Positions 29,728-38,949 of a stretch of DNA of 64,000 bases are shown here, one piece after another. The DNA comes from Pseudidiomarina woesei. GTDB lineage: Bacteria > Pseudomonadota > Gammaproteobacteria > Enterobacterales > Alteromonadaceae. The stretch is taken from positions 656,429-720,428 of the forward strand of contig NZ_LIPW01000001.1 in assembly GCF_001418345.1 (NCBI RefSeq), in the 5' to 3' direction. A program made the position numbers and the translations under genes. Position 1 is the first letter of the stretch, and every line of letters starts with the position of its first letter. Below the pieces are notes generated by a model. The model had not been told where the DNA came from. It did not search any database and was given only the letters and a program-made list of their open reading frames with translations.

Positions 29728-30582
29728 TTATTTGTACAAAGTGCGAATCCAACGCTCTTCGTTGATAAAGCTCCATGACCAGTCTTTCCACTGAGCACTT
29801 AAGCCTTGCTCTACCGCTTGGTCTTCAGTTAGGCCCTGCTCCTTCATGGTCATAACTTCTTCGCGTGTGGCTTCAATCATGTGTACTAACCGTAGCCAAT
29901 CTGAACGCTTTGAAAGCGTGCCGTGGCCAGGGATGATCTGAGTCTCACCATCAATGCTATCAATAACGGCACGCACATTATCAATATAGCCTTGCACGTT
30001 ACCACCTGCGTTCAAATCAATAAACGGAAAACGGTCGACAAAGAATAAGTCACCGGCATGAATGACGTTGGCGTTTGGAAACCAAACCACTACGTCGCCG
30101 TCGGTATGGCCCGCAGGGTAATGCTGCAGCTTCAAACTTGCAGCACCACTTGCCACTTCCAAACGGTTATCAAATGTCACCGTCGGCAAGCCGTCTTGAT
30201 CAAACTTCTCATTTGCGGCTAAACGCGTTTTCACATTTTCATGGGCAATCACACGTACGCCTTTACGCGCAAACGGCGCATTACCGTCAGTATGGTCACC
30301 ATGAAAATGGGTATTGATCAGGCTTTTGATAGGTTGATCAGAAAGCTCAGCTATAGCTGCCATAATTTTATCAGCAAGCCCTTTGTACTGCGCATCGACC
30401 ATCACGACGCCATCTTCACCGACATACACGCCAATATTGCCGCCCATGCCGGTAAGCATGTACACACGATCACTTAGTTGCGTGGCTTTAATTTCCACGT
30501 CATCCATGTTGGCTTGCGCATGAGCACTGGCCATGCCGAAACAGAAAAGTAAACTGATTAAACCAAATTTCAAACCACGCAT
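29728..30582 (-). CDS. exported metallo-beta-lactamase-fold hydrolase
   Basis: A 284-residue periplasmic MBL-fold protein with a signal peptide (residues 1-22, ending AHAQ). The zinc motif NTHFHGDHTDG (about residues 90-100) is complete, with further ligands in HYPAGHTDGDV and IPGHGTLS. Relatives in marine gammaproteobacteria are annotated only as MBL-fold hydrolases; some branches act as beta-lactamases, others on cyclic or lactone substrates, so no substrate is assigned. It follows the M17 peptidase gene by 36 bases in the same direction. Confidence 0.85.
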   Translation of the reverse strand: MRGLKFGLISLLFCFGMASAHAQANMDDVEIKATQLSDRVYMLTGMGGNIGVYVGEDGVVMVDAQYKGLADKIMAAIAELSDQPIKSLINTHFHGDHTDGNAPFARKGVRVIAHENVKTRLAANEKFDQDGLPTVTFDNRLEVASGAASLKLQHYPAGHTDGDVVVWFPNANVIHAGDLFFVDRFPFIDLNAGGNVQGYIDNVRAVIDSIDGETQIIPGHGTLSKRSDWLRLVHMIEATREEVMTMKEQGLTEDQAVEQGLSAQWKDWSWSFINEERWIRTLYK

Positions 30583-30618
30583 TGAGTATCTCCTACTGGT
30601 GAACCTTATTGATGCACG

Positions 30619-32151
30619 TTATTGATGAAGGTAACAACCCGCAAAACAAGTCACTGGTGCCGCGGTTGGTTTACCATGCTGCCAATCACCACCTTCAACA
30701 CCGCTACCGGCAATATCGACATGCACATAAGGTAGTGGCTGTTGACTGTCGTTGCCATGTTTATCTAAGCCAGAAGCAATCGCTAAAAACGCGGCTGGGA
30801 ACTGATGCCCACGCGCAGTTGTTGCCGACGGCCCATTGTTACTTGATAGCGTATCGTCTGCTTTGGTACGCGCACGAACAAAATGATAGTCTTCTCGACG
30901 CGACCAAGAAATTTCAGTTGGGTCGCCGTAAACTTCGCCGGCTTCCCACAATTTTTCGGACAATTCTTTTACGCGTGCTGGCCCATTCGGGATCAGCGCC
31001 GTGTAAGGCCCTTTAGCCAAGGCCGCATGGCCCGTAAGCGTGGCTACACTGAATAATTGCGGATTCGGGTAGTCATGCGCTTCTGCACGCAAATGTGAGA
31101 GCAAATCAGCTAACACTAAACGACCTTCGGCATCGGTGTTACCAATGCGCACGCGCACACCGCTGTGGCCAGTAATAATTTCGTCAGCAACAAACGCATC
31201 AGCGCCAATACTGTTGCGCACCACGCCCAGCTCAGCCACAACACTGACCGTTTCAGGGCGCATTTCTGCAACCGTTTTCACAAAGCCAGCAACGCCCGCA
31301 GCACCACCCTTGTCACGGCTCATACCCGCCATGTGGCCACCGGTTTTCACGTCGGCGCCGCCGGTGTCATACACAATACCTTTGCCAGCAAACATTAAGG
31401 TTTGTTCAGCGGCAGGTGCTTTGTATTCCAAACGCACCACACACGGGTGATGGCGCTCAACACCTAACGACGCCCGCGCCACTGCCATTAATAATGGGTA
31501 TTCGTGCTGTAATTGTTGCACATCGTCAATAACCGTTACCCGTACTGGCGTATGCGCAAACGCTTGTTGGCAATACTCAGCAAAACGCGGCGGTGCCATA
31601 CGCTCAGGCTCTGTACCTGCTAGATCACGTGCGACACGCTTGCCTGCTTCTACGGCTTGCAGCCATTGTTCGTCAAGTGCACCGACAATGCCAATTTCAG
31701 TGACGGTTTCGAGTTGTTCTTCGCCATGATGCTCACGCGCTTCGAGCGGCTCATACAACGCCTGGCAAACACCCCAGTAAGCAACGGCTTCGGCCTGACC
31801 ATAGCGCGCCTCGTGTGGCACACCAAAAACAATCAGTAGCGGTTTGGTTACGCCCGCTTGTTGCGCAATACGCGCTGCTGCGCCGGCAGCTTCAGCTACA
31901 CAGCGCACATCGTTATAATCTGGCGCTAGCGGCCCAGTTGGCGCCACAATCAAACGCCCACCGGCAACGTCGGCTGGCACTAATAATGCTTGTTTACCCA
32001 CGCGCGCATCCATTTGCTGCGCTTGTGCCACATAGTCACTAAAATCGTCCGGAATTTCACGCTCAAAGTCGCCTAATAAAATCACGGCGTCGAAATCGCC
32101 ACTCGCGGTAGCGGCATAGCTGTCAAATACGCTTACTGTTGGAAAAGCCAT
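30619..32151 (-). CDS. M17 leucyl aminopeptidase family protein
   Basis: A cytosolic di-metal aminopeptidase releasing N-terminal residues from peptides. The 510-residue protein carries the M17 catalytic segments: FAGKGIVYDTGGADVKTGG (about residues 252-270, with catalytic Lys and metal Asp), SRDKGGAAG, and NTDAEGRLVLADLL (about 335-348, with Asp, Glu and the Arg of the active site). The N-terminal domain (about 1-165) is more divergent. It differs from E. coli PepA in the loop after the first motif, so it may be a separate M17 branch. Upstream lies a copy of the AT-rich palindromic element. Confidence 0.9.
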   Translation of the reverse strand: MAFPTVSVFDSYAATASGDFDAVILLGDFEREIPDDFSDYVAQAQQMDARVGKQALLVPADVAGGRLIVAPTGPLAPDYNDVRCVAEAAGAAARIAQQAGVTKPLLIVFGVPHEARYGQAEAVAYWGVCQALYEPLEAREHHGEEQLETVTEIGIVGALDEQWLQAVEAGKRVARDLAGTEPERMAPPRFAEYCQQAFAHTPVRVTVIDDVQQLQHEYPLLMAVARASLGVERHHPCVVRLEYKAPAAEQTLMFAGKGIVYDTGGADVKTGGHMAGMSRDKGGAAGVAGFVKTVAEMRPETVSVVAELGVVRNSIGADAFVADEIITGHSGVRVRIGNTDAEGRLVLADLLSHLRAEAHDYPNPQLFSVATLTGHAALAKGPYTALIPNGPARVKELSEKLWEAGEVYGDPTEISWSRREDYHFVRARTKADDTLSSNNGPSATTARGHQFPAAFLAIASGLDKHGNDSQQPLPYVHVDIAGSGVEGGDWQHGKPTAAPVTCFAGCYLHQ

Positions 32152-32173
32152 AAGTACCTCTTAAATTCAAAAA

Positions 32174-32281
32174 CGATATCTGCCATTAGATATTTGATAG
32201 TAGATGCAAGCTAACACCGCCTTAGCAGACGCTGTTTTGTTTTCGCTAATATCTAATAGCTCCTATCTAATAGCTGTCGCA
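32174..32281. repeat. AT-rich palindromic intergenic element, copy A
   Basis: Fills the gap between cysS and the M17 gene. The left arm has GCCATTAGATATTTGATAG and the right arm CTAATATCTAATAGC; facing arms are similar to those of copies at 44298 and 57511. No coding sequence. Ends are approximate. Confidence 0.6.
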
Positions 32282-32294
32282 GCAAAGCTGCGAC

Positions 32295-33680
32295 TTAAAT
32301 GCGGCGCCACTTGGTGCCGGTTGCACTGTCTTCTAATTCAATATTCATTGCTTTTAACGCATCGCGGGCGGCGTCTGCCCGAGCCCAGTCTTTAGTGGCA
32401 CGCGCATCGTTACGCTCAGTGATCAATGCTTCAATTTTTGCCACCTCTTCGTCGTCGCCGGTGCCACCTTGTAAATACAGCTCGGGGGCTTGCTGCAAAA
32501 AGCCAAGCACGCTACCTAAATGCTTTAACTCAGCGGCAAATGCAGCGGCTTTTTCGGGTTCAGCAGCAAGGGCACGATTGACTTCGCGCGCTAACTCAAA
32601 TAATACCGACATGGCTTCGGGTACGTTAAAGTCGTCATCCATGGCCGCATTGAAGCGCGTCACGAAGCTTTCGGTTTGGGCGATATTGCGCGCACCAGTT
32701 GGGGCATCACGCAGCGCGGTATACAAACGTTCTAAACCGGCACGTGCTTGGTCTAAGTTTTCTTTAGAATAGTTCAATTGCGAGCGATAGTGGCTCGACA
32801 ACAAGAAATATCGCACGGTTTCCGCGTCGTACTGCGCCAACACGTCACGAATAGTGAAGAAATTACCCAATGACTTGGACATTTTCACTTCGTCTACTTG
32901 CACCATGCCGCTGTGCATCCAGTAATTCACATAGTCATTGTGGTTGGCGCAGCAGCTTTGTGCGACTTCGTTTTCGTGGTGCGGGAAAATCAAATCTGAA
33001 CCGCCGCCGTGTATGTCAAAGTTTTCGCCTAAGTGGCGCTTGTTCATGGCTGAACACTCAATGTGCCAGCCTGGGCGCCCATCGCCCCACGGTGACGGCC
33101 AACTTGGCTCACCGACTTTAGCTTGTTTCCACAACACAAAATCGAGTGGGTCTTGCTTGTTATCAGTGACTTCTACACGAGCGCCAGCTTGCAGTTGTTC
33201 TAAGTTTTGGCGGCTTAGCTTGCCATAATTATCAAACGTACTGACATCAAACAGCACATCACCGTCTTTGGCGATGTAGGCGTTGCCGTTGGCAATAAGT
33301 GTTTCAATCATGGCAATAATATCGCCCATATGCCCAGTAACTGTTGGCTCCACGTCTGGGCGCAGCAAATTCAATGCGTCAAAGTCGTCGTGCATGGCTT
33401 GGGTGAAACGCTCGGTCACATCGGCAATGGCTTCATTATTTTCCGCTGCGCGGCGAATGATTTTGTCATCAACGTCGGTAATATTTCGCACATATTTGAC
33501 GTTATAACCGCGCTCTCGTAAATAACGCACCACAACATCGAAGGCTACGTAGGTGCGAGCATGCCCAATGTGACAGTAGTCATAAATCGTTACCCCACAC
33601 ACGTATAATTTTACTTCACCTGGCGTAATTGGCTTAAACGCTTCTTTTTGGCGGGTTAACGTATTAAAAACTTTCAACAT
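32295..33680 (-). CDS. cysS: cysteinyl-tRNA synthetase
   Basis: Charges tRNA-Cys with cysteine. The 461-residue class I synthetase has the HIGH-type motif in [12 protein letters not shown], the KMSKS loop in [11 protein letters not shown], and the zinc site formed by CGVTIYD plus [12 protein letters not shown] and [10 protein letters not shown]. Length is identical to E. coli CysS. The start is the ATG at 33680 ([12 protein letters not shown]), preceded by AGGAG nine bases before; an in-frame extension to 33797 has no similarity to the family. It diverges from ppiB, as in E. coli. Confidence 0.98.
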   Translation of the reverse strand: MLKVFNTLTRQKEAFKPITPGEVKLYVCGVTIYDYCHIGHARTYVAFDVVVRYLRERGYNVKYVRNITDVDDKIIRRAAENNEAIADVTERFTQAMHDDFDALNLLRPDVEPTVTGHMGDIIAMIETLIANGNAYIAKDGDVLFDVSTFDNYGKLSRQNLEQLQAGARVEVTDNKQDPLDFVLWKQAKVGEPSWPSPWGDGRPGWHIECSAMNKRHLGENFDIHGGGSDLIFPHHENEVAQSCCANHNDYVNYWMHSGMVQVDEVKMSKSLGNFFTIRDVLAQYDAETVRYFLLSSHYRSQLNYSKENLDQARAGLERLYTALRDAPTGARNIAQTESFVTRFNAAMDDDFNVPEAMSVLFELAREVNRALAAEPEKAAAFAAELKHLGSVLGFLQQAPELYLQGGTGDDEEVAKIEALITERNDARATKDWARADAARDALKAMNIELEDSATGTKWRRI

Positions 33681-33840
33681 GCACGGGTGCTCCTGTCTAA
33701 CTGCATGGCGACTACGAATAAAGTGGCAGTAAAAATAAGATGAACATGATAACGCAAGGTGCCGCCTCGCCACAAACAATGCTAAACTACGCGACAAATA
33801 ATATCTGATAAAACTATCTGTAAAACGTGGAGCAAAATCG

Positions 33841-34338
33841 ATGCAGGTTACCCTACATACTAATCATGGCGACATTACTCTTGAGTTATTCGCTGATAAA
33901 GCCCCTAAAACCGTAGAAAACTTTTTAACGTATGTGCGTGAAGGTTTTTACGACAACACGTTATTTCATCGTGTTATTCGTGGCTTCATGGTTCAAGGTG
34001 GTGGCTTTAACACGGAAATGGTGCAAAAACCAACACACTCTCCGGTTGATAACGAAGCCAACAACGGTTTGAAAAACACCGTCGGTACTATCGCTATGGC
34101 CCGTACCCAAGATCCACACTCAGCCACAGCACAGTTCTTTATTAACGTAGCTGACAATGACTTTCTAAACTTCAAAAACGAAAGTATGGGCGGCTGGGGC
34201 TATTGTGTATTTGGTGAAGTGGTTGAAGGTATGGACGTGGTTCGCGCCATTGAAGCTGTTCGCACCTCGCACGCTGGTTTCCATCAAGACGTTCCAGTAG
34301 ACGATGTGGTGATTAAAAGCGCCAGCATTGTTGAGTAA
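33841..34338 (+). CDS. ppiB: cytoplasmic peptidyl-prolyl cis-trans isomerase B (cyclophilin)
   Basis: Speeds isomerisation of Xaa-Pro bonds during folding. The 165-residue cyclophilin has no signal peptide and shows [31 protein letters not shown] and [13 protein letters not shown]; length equals E. coli PpiB (164). It is followed 18 bases later by lpxH in the same direction, the same cysS<>ppiB-lpxH order as in E. coli. Confidence 0.97.
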   Translation: MQVTLHTNHGDITLELFADKAPKTVENFLTYVREGFYDNTLFHRVIRGFMVQGGGFNTEMVQKPTHSPVDNEANNGLKNTVGTIAMARTQDPHSATAQFFINVADNDFLNFKNESMGGWGYCVFGEVVEGMDVVRAIEAVRTSHAGFHQDVPVDDVVIKSASIVE

Positions 34339-34356
34339 ACCTGAGTAACGCCGACT

Positions 34357-35124
34357 ATGGCTACTTGGTTCATCTCAGACTTGCATTTAAGCCCAGCGCG
34401 GCCAGATATTACCGCGCTGTTTGAGCGCTTTTTGCAGGAACAGGCCGCCAGCGCCGATGCGCTGTATATTCTGGGCGATTTGTTTGACGCCTGGATTGGC
34501 GACGATGACGCCAGTGCGTTTGTGCAGCAGATGCAACAAGCGCTGCACACACTCACCGCTAGCGGTGTGCCGGTTTATTTTATGGCCGGCAACCGTGATT
34601 TCTTAATTGGCCAGCAGTTTAGTCAGTTAACCGGGGTACGCTTATTGCCTGAACCCAGTGTGGTTGATTTGTACGGCAAGCAAACACTGTTGCTGCATGG
34701 CGATACCCTGTGTACTGATGACAAAAGCTATCAACGCTTCCGCAAAGTGATTCGTTGGCGACCGCTGCAAAAACTCCTGTTGGCGTTGCCGTTGTCGTGG
34801 CGCATGGGCATTGCTAACAAGCTGCGGGCATCAAGCAAAACGCAAAAACCGCTGACCGAGCAACAGCTGCGCATTATGGATGTCAACGAGCATGCGGTGC
34901 GTGAGGCCTTTGTCAGCCATGACGTGCAATATCTTATTCATGGGCATACACATCGCCCAGCAGTGCACCAACATCGCTTACCCAATGGCGAACTGGCCGA
35001 GCGCATTGTACTTGGCGATTGGTACAGCCAAAGCAGTTACTTGAAAGTAACCGCAAACAAACGTGCGTTAACTTTCGCTAGCGACAGCTCGAACGGGACA
35101 ACCACTGTGGAAGCGAAACTCTGA
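34357..35124 (+). CDS. lpxH: UDP-2,3-diacylglucosamine diphosphatase
   Basis: Peripheral inner-membrane enzyme of lipid A synthesis that cleaves UDP-2,3-diacylglucosamine to lipid X and UMP. The 255-residue calcineurin-like phosphoesterase has the metal motifs in order: FISDLHLSP, GDLFDAWIGDDD, AGNRDFLIG, HGDTLCTDD and HGHTHRPAVH. E. coli LpxH has 240 residues; the extra C-terminal residues lie in the 57-bp overlap with convergent miaE. Confidence 0.96.
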   Translation: MATWFISDLHLSPARPDITALFERFLQEQAASADALYILGDLFDAWIGDDDASAFVQQMQQALHTLTASGVPVYFMAGNRDFLIGQQFSQLTGVRLLPEPSVVDLYGKQTLLLHGDTLCTDDKSYQRFRKVIRWRPLQKLLLALPLSWRMGIANKLRASSKTQKPLTEQQLRIMDVNEHAVREAFVSHDVQYLIHGHTHRPAVHQHRLPNGELAERIVLGDWYSQSSYLKVTANKRALTFASDSSNGTTTVEAKL

Positions 35125-35853
35125 GTCTGGCGAGCTAATCAATTGCGCTTCAACTTCACCAAAGAATTTTACCCGCTCATTTATTTCACTGTTGTTAACC
35201 GCACCGCCAAACTGCTGCGCAAGCGTTAGGTAGTCTTCAAAGTGGCGCGCTTCTGAGCGCAGCAAACTGATATAAAATTTGGCTAGCCGTTCATCAACAT
35301 ATGGCGCTAAAGCCGCAAAACGCTCGCACGAGCGCGCTTCAATGTATGCCCCGCAAATAAGTTTATCTACTAAGGTAGCCGGCTCATGGGTTCGCACATG
35401 ACGTAACATGCCACGTGCATAACGGCTCGAACTAATATTATCGTAAGGAATATCGAGCTCGTGCATGATTTCCAGCACCTGGTAAAAATGATGCAGTTCT
35501 TCTTTGATCAACAGCACCATTTTATCAATCAGCTCGGAACTGTATGGGGCATCACGCTTGGGCAACATCGCTTTGGTTAAACGTGCGTGATCGGCCAAGG
35601 CACGCCAGTCGCCCTCTTTACGGTAGGTAAAATCTTCGTAGGGTTTGAGCCAAGCGAGCAGCGCATCGCCACTGGCTTCGTCTACCGCATAACGACGAAT
35701 CAGTAACATGGCTGATTGCGCGGCTTTGAGTTCGCATACCAAATGGTCAATCAGTAGCAGGTGTAGATTTTCCGGCTTTATCGCCTCATCTATCCATTGG
35801 TGTGGTGTTTCGCAGCGTAAAAATTGGCGAATAGGCTGTAACAATTGCTCCAT
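35068..35853 (-). CDS. miaE: tRNA 2-methylthio-N6-isopentenyladenosine hydroxylase
   Basis: Non-haem di-iron monooxygenase that hydroxylates the isopentenyl group of ms2i6A37 in tRNA. The sequence shows paired carboxylate/histidine motifs of the ferritin-like fold: KEELHHFYQVLEIM (about residue 118) and YIEARSCERFA plus SEARHFEDYLTLA. I choose the ATG at 35853 (MEQLLQPIRQFL), giving 261 residues; an in-frame GTG at 35886 would add eleven. The C terminus overlaps lpxH by 57 bases on the opposite strand, and the last 15 or so residues may be poorly conserved. Confidence 0.93.
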   Translation of the reverse strand: MEQLLQPIRQFLRCETPHQWIDEAIKPENLHLLLIDHLVCELKAAQSAMLLIRRYAVDEASGDALLAWLKPYEDFTYRKEGDWRALADHARLTKAMLPKRDAPYSSELIDKMVLLIKEELHHFYQVLEIMHELDIPYDNISSSRYARGMLRHVRTHEPATLVDKLICGAYIEARSCERFAALAPYVDERLAKFYISLLRSEARHFEDYLTLAQQFGGAVNNSEINERVKFFGEVEAQLISSPDSEFRFHSGCPVRAVASES

Positions 35854-36024
35854 ACTTTGACTCAGTCGACTCTTTAAATAGATCACGTATTAAAAACAGG
35901 GTTATTTGACACAAAATACCTTGACTCTGTTGAAAATCCGACCATTATTGATGTTAAGACGCATAAAAAAGCGTCAATGACAATAAACAAAACACCAGAA
36001 CAACAACAGAAGTTGAGGTATGTC

Positions 36025-36621
36025 ATGATTTTAAATCACATTTGGGGCCTATATGCTCACCCGGTTGATGAATGGAAGTCCATTGACCAACGACATGAAA
36101 GTATGACCTTTGCGCTAAGTCATATTCTCATTATTGCATTATTACCTTGCGCGGCGGCTTATTACGCTTCGGCCCACTTAGGTTGGAGTATTGGCGCGCG
36201 TGAAGCAACCTTCTTAACCCAACAAAGCGCAATGACCATGGCGGTTGCCATGTATGCAGGCATTATTGGCGCAACATTTGCGTTGGCGTATTTAATTCAC
36301 TGGATGGCGAAAACCTTCGGCGCCACGCCTACCTTCACGCAGTCGCTTGAGTTAGCCGCTTACACCGCAACCCCTGCGATTATGTCAGGTGTCGCGGCAT
36401 TGTACCCAGAATTATGGTTTGTGACGATGGCATTTTTAGCGGGTCTCGCTTATTCGGTTTACCTACTTTATTCAGGCGTACCTATTTTAATGCACATTCC
36501 TGAAGAACGTGGCTTTTTGTACTCGTCTTCAGTCGTCACGGCGGGACTTATTCTGATGGTTATTCTAATGGTCACTTCAGCCATCATTTGGACTAACGGT
36601 TTCGGCCCTGAATATATGTAA
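36025..36621 (+). CDS. Yip1 family inner-membrane protein
   Basis: A 198-residue integral membrane protein with about five hydrophobic helices. The family start ILNHIWGLYAHPVDEWKSI, with its cytoplasmic WxSI segment, and the small-residue-rich TM pattern match bacterial Yip1-domain proteins found in Alteromonadales. Function is unknown. The start at 36025 is chosen because TGAGG lies six bases before it; the longer open frame from 35977 adds a polar, unconserved piece. A terminator follows directly, so it seems to be a single-gene unit. Confidence 0.8.
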   Translation: MILNHIWGLYAHPVDEWKSIDQRHESMTFALSHILIIALLPCAAAYYASAHLGWSIGAREATFLTQQSAMTMAVAMYAGIIGATFALAYLIHWMAKTFGATPTFTQSLELAAYTATPAIMSGVAALYPELWFVTMAFLAGLAYSVYLLYSGVPILMHIPEERGFLYSSSVVTAGLILMVILMVTSAIIWTNGFGPEYM

Positions 36622-36641
36622 CACCTACTTTGGAAAGGTCA

Positions 36642-36674
36642 AAAGCCGGTGCCTTAAATGCACCGGCTTTTTTA
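36642..36674 (+). terminator. rho-independent terminator after the Yip1 gene
   Basis: Eleven-base arms AAAGCCGGTGC and GCACCGGCTTT with a seven-base loop, then further T. It separates the Yip1 gene from the symporter gene. Confidence 0.9.
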
Positions 36675-36740
36675 TTTCGGCTACTGTTTTTTTTTGAATT
36701 CTGGTAGGCTTGTGGCCATAAAAATCGCAAAGGAATATTT

Positions 36741-38021
36741 ATGTCTGATAAGAAGCTCAGCTTAACGAGCCGCATCGTCATTGGTATGGTCGCCGGCATT
36801 ATTGTTGGCATGTTACTGAAAGCCTTGTTTCCTGAAAGCACTATTGTTGAAGGCTATCTAACTAAAGGGTTGTTCTTTGTTGTTGGCCAGATTTTTATCT
36901 CGTCATTACAAATGTTAGTGGTGCCATTGGTGTTTGTGTCGTTGGTGGTGGGTACTTGCTCACTCAGCGATCCAAGTAAACTTGGGCGTTTAGGTGGAAA
37001 AGCAGTCAGTTTGTATCTGGTTACAACAGCCATTGCCATCACCTTTGCCATCGGTATGGGTGTATTGGTGCAACCGGGCACAGGCATTGAGCTTGCTACC
37101 GATGCAACTTACGAGCCCACACAGGCACCTTCACTAGCACAAGTGATTATTGACTTGTTCCCAACCAATCCGTTCAATGCCTTTGCTAATGGCAATATGC
37201 TGCAAATTATTGTGTTTGCGCTGTTGTTTGGTATTGCCATGGCGCTTGTCGGCAAGCCTGGTGAGCGCATTAAAACCATTTTTGATGACTTCAATGAAGT
37301 GATCATGAAGCTAGTTATTATTCTCATGAATATTGCCCCTTATGGGGTGTTTGCACTCATGGCAAAGCTATTTGCAGAAACCTCGTTCGAGACCATATTC
37401 AGTTTAGGCAAATATTTCTTATTGGTACTGTTTGTACTCATTGTGCATGCGTTGGTAACCTACCCTATTCTTCTCAAAGGTTTATCGGGCATGAACCCGC
37501 GAATTTTCTTGCGGAAAATGCGCGAGGTTCAAATTTTTGGCTTTAGTACTGCAAGCTCAAATGCCACCATGCCGGTTACCCTCGAAACCGTTACCAAACG
37601 GTTAGGTGTTAGCAACAGCGTTGGCTCGTTCACTGTTCCGCTTGGCGCTACCATTAATATGGACGGCACGGCCATTATGCAGGGCGTAGCTACGGTATTT
37701 ATAGCGCAGGTGTATTTGGTTGACCTAACCATTGCTGACTACTTGATGGTGGTATTAACCGCAACCTTGGCATCAGTGGGTACCGCAGGGGTGCCTGGCG
37801 TTGGCATGATTATGTTAGCTATGGTGTTGGGCCAAGTTGGCCTGCCGGTTGAGGGCATTGGCTTAATTATTGGTGTTGACCGCTTGCTCGACATGACACG
37901 CACAGCTGTCAACGTAACTGGTGATGCTATGGTTTCAGTTATCGTCGCGAAAAGCGAAGGCGGCCTCGACGAAGATGTCTTCAACGACGCCAAGGCTGAC
38001 TTGAAAGAGCGTAATTTGTAG
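36741..38021 (+). CDS. dicarboxylate/amino acid:cation symporter (DAACS family)
   Basis: Sodium- or proton-coupled importer of acidic amino acids or C4-dicarboxylates in the inner membrane. The 426-residue protein has the hairpin serine-rich motif FSTASSNATMPVTLE (about residue 265), the signature GATINMDGTAIMQG (about 300-313) and GVPGVGMIMLAMVL in the second hairpin, as in GltP/GltPh. Exact substrate is not readable. The TAG stop is inside the first REP-like palindrome of the downstream repeat block. Confidence 0.93.
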   Translation: MSDKKLSLTSRIVIGMVAGIIVGMLLKALFPESTIVEGYLTKGLFFVVGQIFISSLQMLVVPLVFVSLVVGTCSLSDPSKLGRLGGKAVSLYLVTTAIAITFAIGMGVLVQPGTGIELATDATYEPTQAPSLAQVIIDLFPTNPFNAFANGNMLQIIVFALLFGIAMALVGKPGERIKTIFDDFNEVIMKLVIILMNIAPYGVFALMAKLFAETSFETIFSLGKYFLLVLFVLIVHALVTYPILLKGLSGMNPRIFLRKMREVQIFGFSTASSNATMPVTLETVTKRLGVSNSVGSFTVPLGATINMDGTAIMQGVATVFIAQVYLVDLTIADYLMVVLTATLASVGTAGVPGVGMIMLAMVLGQVGLPVEGIGLIIGVDRLLDMTRTAVNVTGDAMVSVIVAKSEGGLDEDVFNDAKADLKERNL

Positions 38022-38041
38022 CCCGGCGTTTCACGCCGGGA
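38019..38041. repeat. REP-like palindrome
   Basis: TAGCCCGGCG-TTTCA-CGCCGGG hairpin, beginning with the stop codon of the symporter gene. It may also act in 3' end stabilisation. Counterpart, in opposite orientation, at 38222-38244. Confidence 0.75.
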
Positions 38042-38084
38042 CGTGGCACCGCCACGGTTAATCTTCAATTCAATGGCGATGTGA

Positions 38085-38219
38085 GGCAATCACGGCGCTT
38101 CGCGTTCGGCAATCACGGCGCTTCGCGTTCGGCAATCACGGCGCTTCGCGTTCGGCAATCACGGCGCTTCGCGTTCGGCAATAACGGCGCTTCGCGTTCG
38201 GCAATCACGGCGCTTCGCG
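38085..38219. repeat. 23-bp tandem repeat array (5 full and 1 partial copy)
   Basis: Units of GGCAATCACGGCGCTTCGCG plus TTC repeat head to tail from 38085; the fifth unit has one change (AATAACGG). The sixth stops after 20 bases, and continues into GCC to form a GGCGC-TTC-GCGCC hairpin. There are no spacers. Flanking REP-like palindromes on both sides make the whole block look like a BIME-type structure. Confidence 0.95.
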
Positions 38220-38221
38220 CC

Positions 38222-38244
38222 ACCCGGCGTAAAACGCCGGGCTA
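38222..38244. repeat. REP-like palindrome
   Basis: CCCGGCGT-AAAA-CGCCGGG followed by CTA. It overlaps the stop codon of the minus-strand gene that ends at 38242. Same core as the palindromes at 38019 and 39087. Confidence 0.8.
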
Positions 38245-38946
38245 CAGCTCTCGTTTTATAAACTGTGTGAGGCGTCCGATGTCGACAACGGCATCGGAAT
38301 TGCCGAACATAGCTTGGCGAATCACCTGTTCAAGCACTGGCCACAATACCCGCGAAATATAATCATTAGCTGTGTCGTCAGCATGCATTTCTGGCAGTTC
38401 AAGGCTAGCAAGGCGCACACTTAAAATTGGTTCGCCTTGATCAAATAAATTCAATACGACGTTTTCTAAACGCGACTTCTTCACTTGCCAAATTAACGGG
38501 CTTGATGCGCGTTGAAATGACTTCTTCGCCACTGCAGCGTCATACAACGCATGTAAGTTCGATTGGCCCTTACCGTAGTACGCCACTGTGAGCTGCGCGT
38601 CTTTGGCGATCACTTCGTCAACCACTAAATTATTCTTGGCGGCGCTCAGCCAGTCGCCCTTCACAACAATCGAGTCAGCTCGTAGCACCTGATTCAGCCC
38701 TTGATCAAGTTCTGTGACGCGGGTGCTTAAGCGCACATCTTCGGCGCGCAATTCACCCAATAAGGTAATGATCTCAAGTCGGTGATAGTTAAAGTCAGCG
38801 GCCAAATGACTATCCGCACGTTGTTGCAGTATTTGCCCCAAACGCTCTGAGTGGGTTTGTTCTTGCGCGCTTAACGGTACGGGTTGCAGTAGCAGCAGGC
38901 TGCTAATGACTGCAATGGTTAAGCTTTTTTCTAACTGCTTTATCAT
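38242..38946 (-). CDS. exported protein of unknown function (AsmA-like segments)
   Basis: A 234-residue protein with a cleavable signal peptide (about residues 1-27, ending PLSAQ). The middle part alternates short beta-strand-like segments (IVVKGDWLSA, NLVVDEVIAKDAQLTVAYYGKG, LENVVLNLFDQGEPILSV), reminiscent of the repeated strands of AsmA/DUF748-type periplasmic proteins, but I cannot confirm the family. The start is taken as the ATG at 38946, since the ten residues before it in frame are encoded by the 58-bp repeat. The GAGG ribosome site (38954-38957) lies in that repeat. Its stop codon lies in a REP-like palindrome, so repeats bound the gene on both sides. Confidence 0.7.
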   Translation of the reverse strand: MIKQLEKSLTIAVISSLLLLQPVPLSAQEQTHSERLGQILQQRADSHLAADFNYHRLEIITLLGELRAEDVRLSTRVTELDQGLNQVLRADSIVVKGDWLSAAKNNLVVDEVIAKDAQLTVAYYGKGQSNLHALYDAAVAKKSFQRASSPLIWQVKKSRLENVVLNLFDQGEPILSVRLASLELPEMHADDTANDYISRVLWPVLEQVIRQAMFGNSDAVVDIGRLTQFIKREL

Positions 38947-38949
38947 GAA

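Noticed and set aside
33681-33797. 39-codon N-terminal extension of cysS
   Set aside because: The standard start MLKVFNTLT is at 33680 with AGGAG before it; the extension lies in the divergent promoter region.
38085-38219. Possible CRISPR array
   Set aside because: Units are directly adjacent with no unique spacers, and no cas genes are near.
38081-38362. Open frame running through the 23-bp repeats, giving a repetitive peptide
   Set aside because: The frame is open only because the repeats lack stops; it runs into the antisense of the exported protein gene and has no ribosome site.
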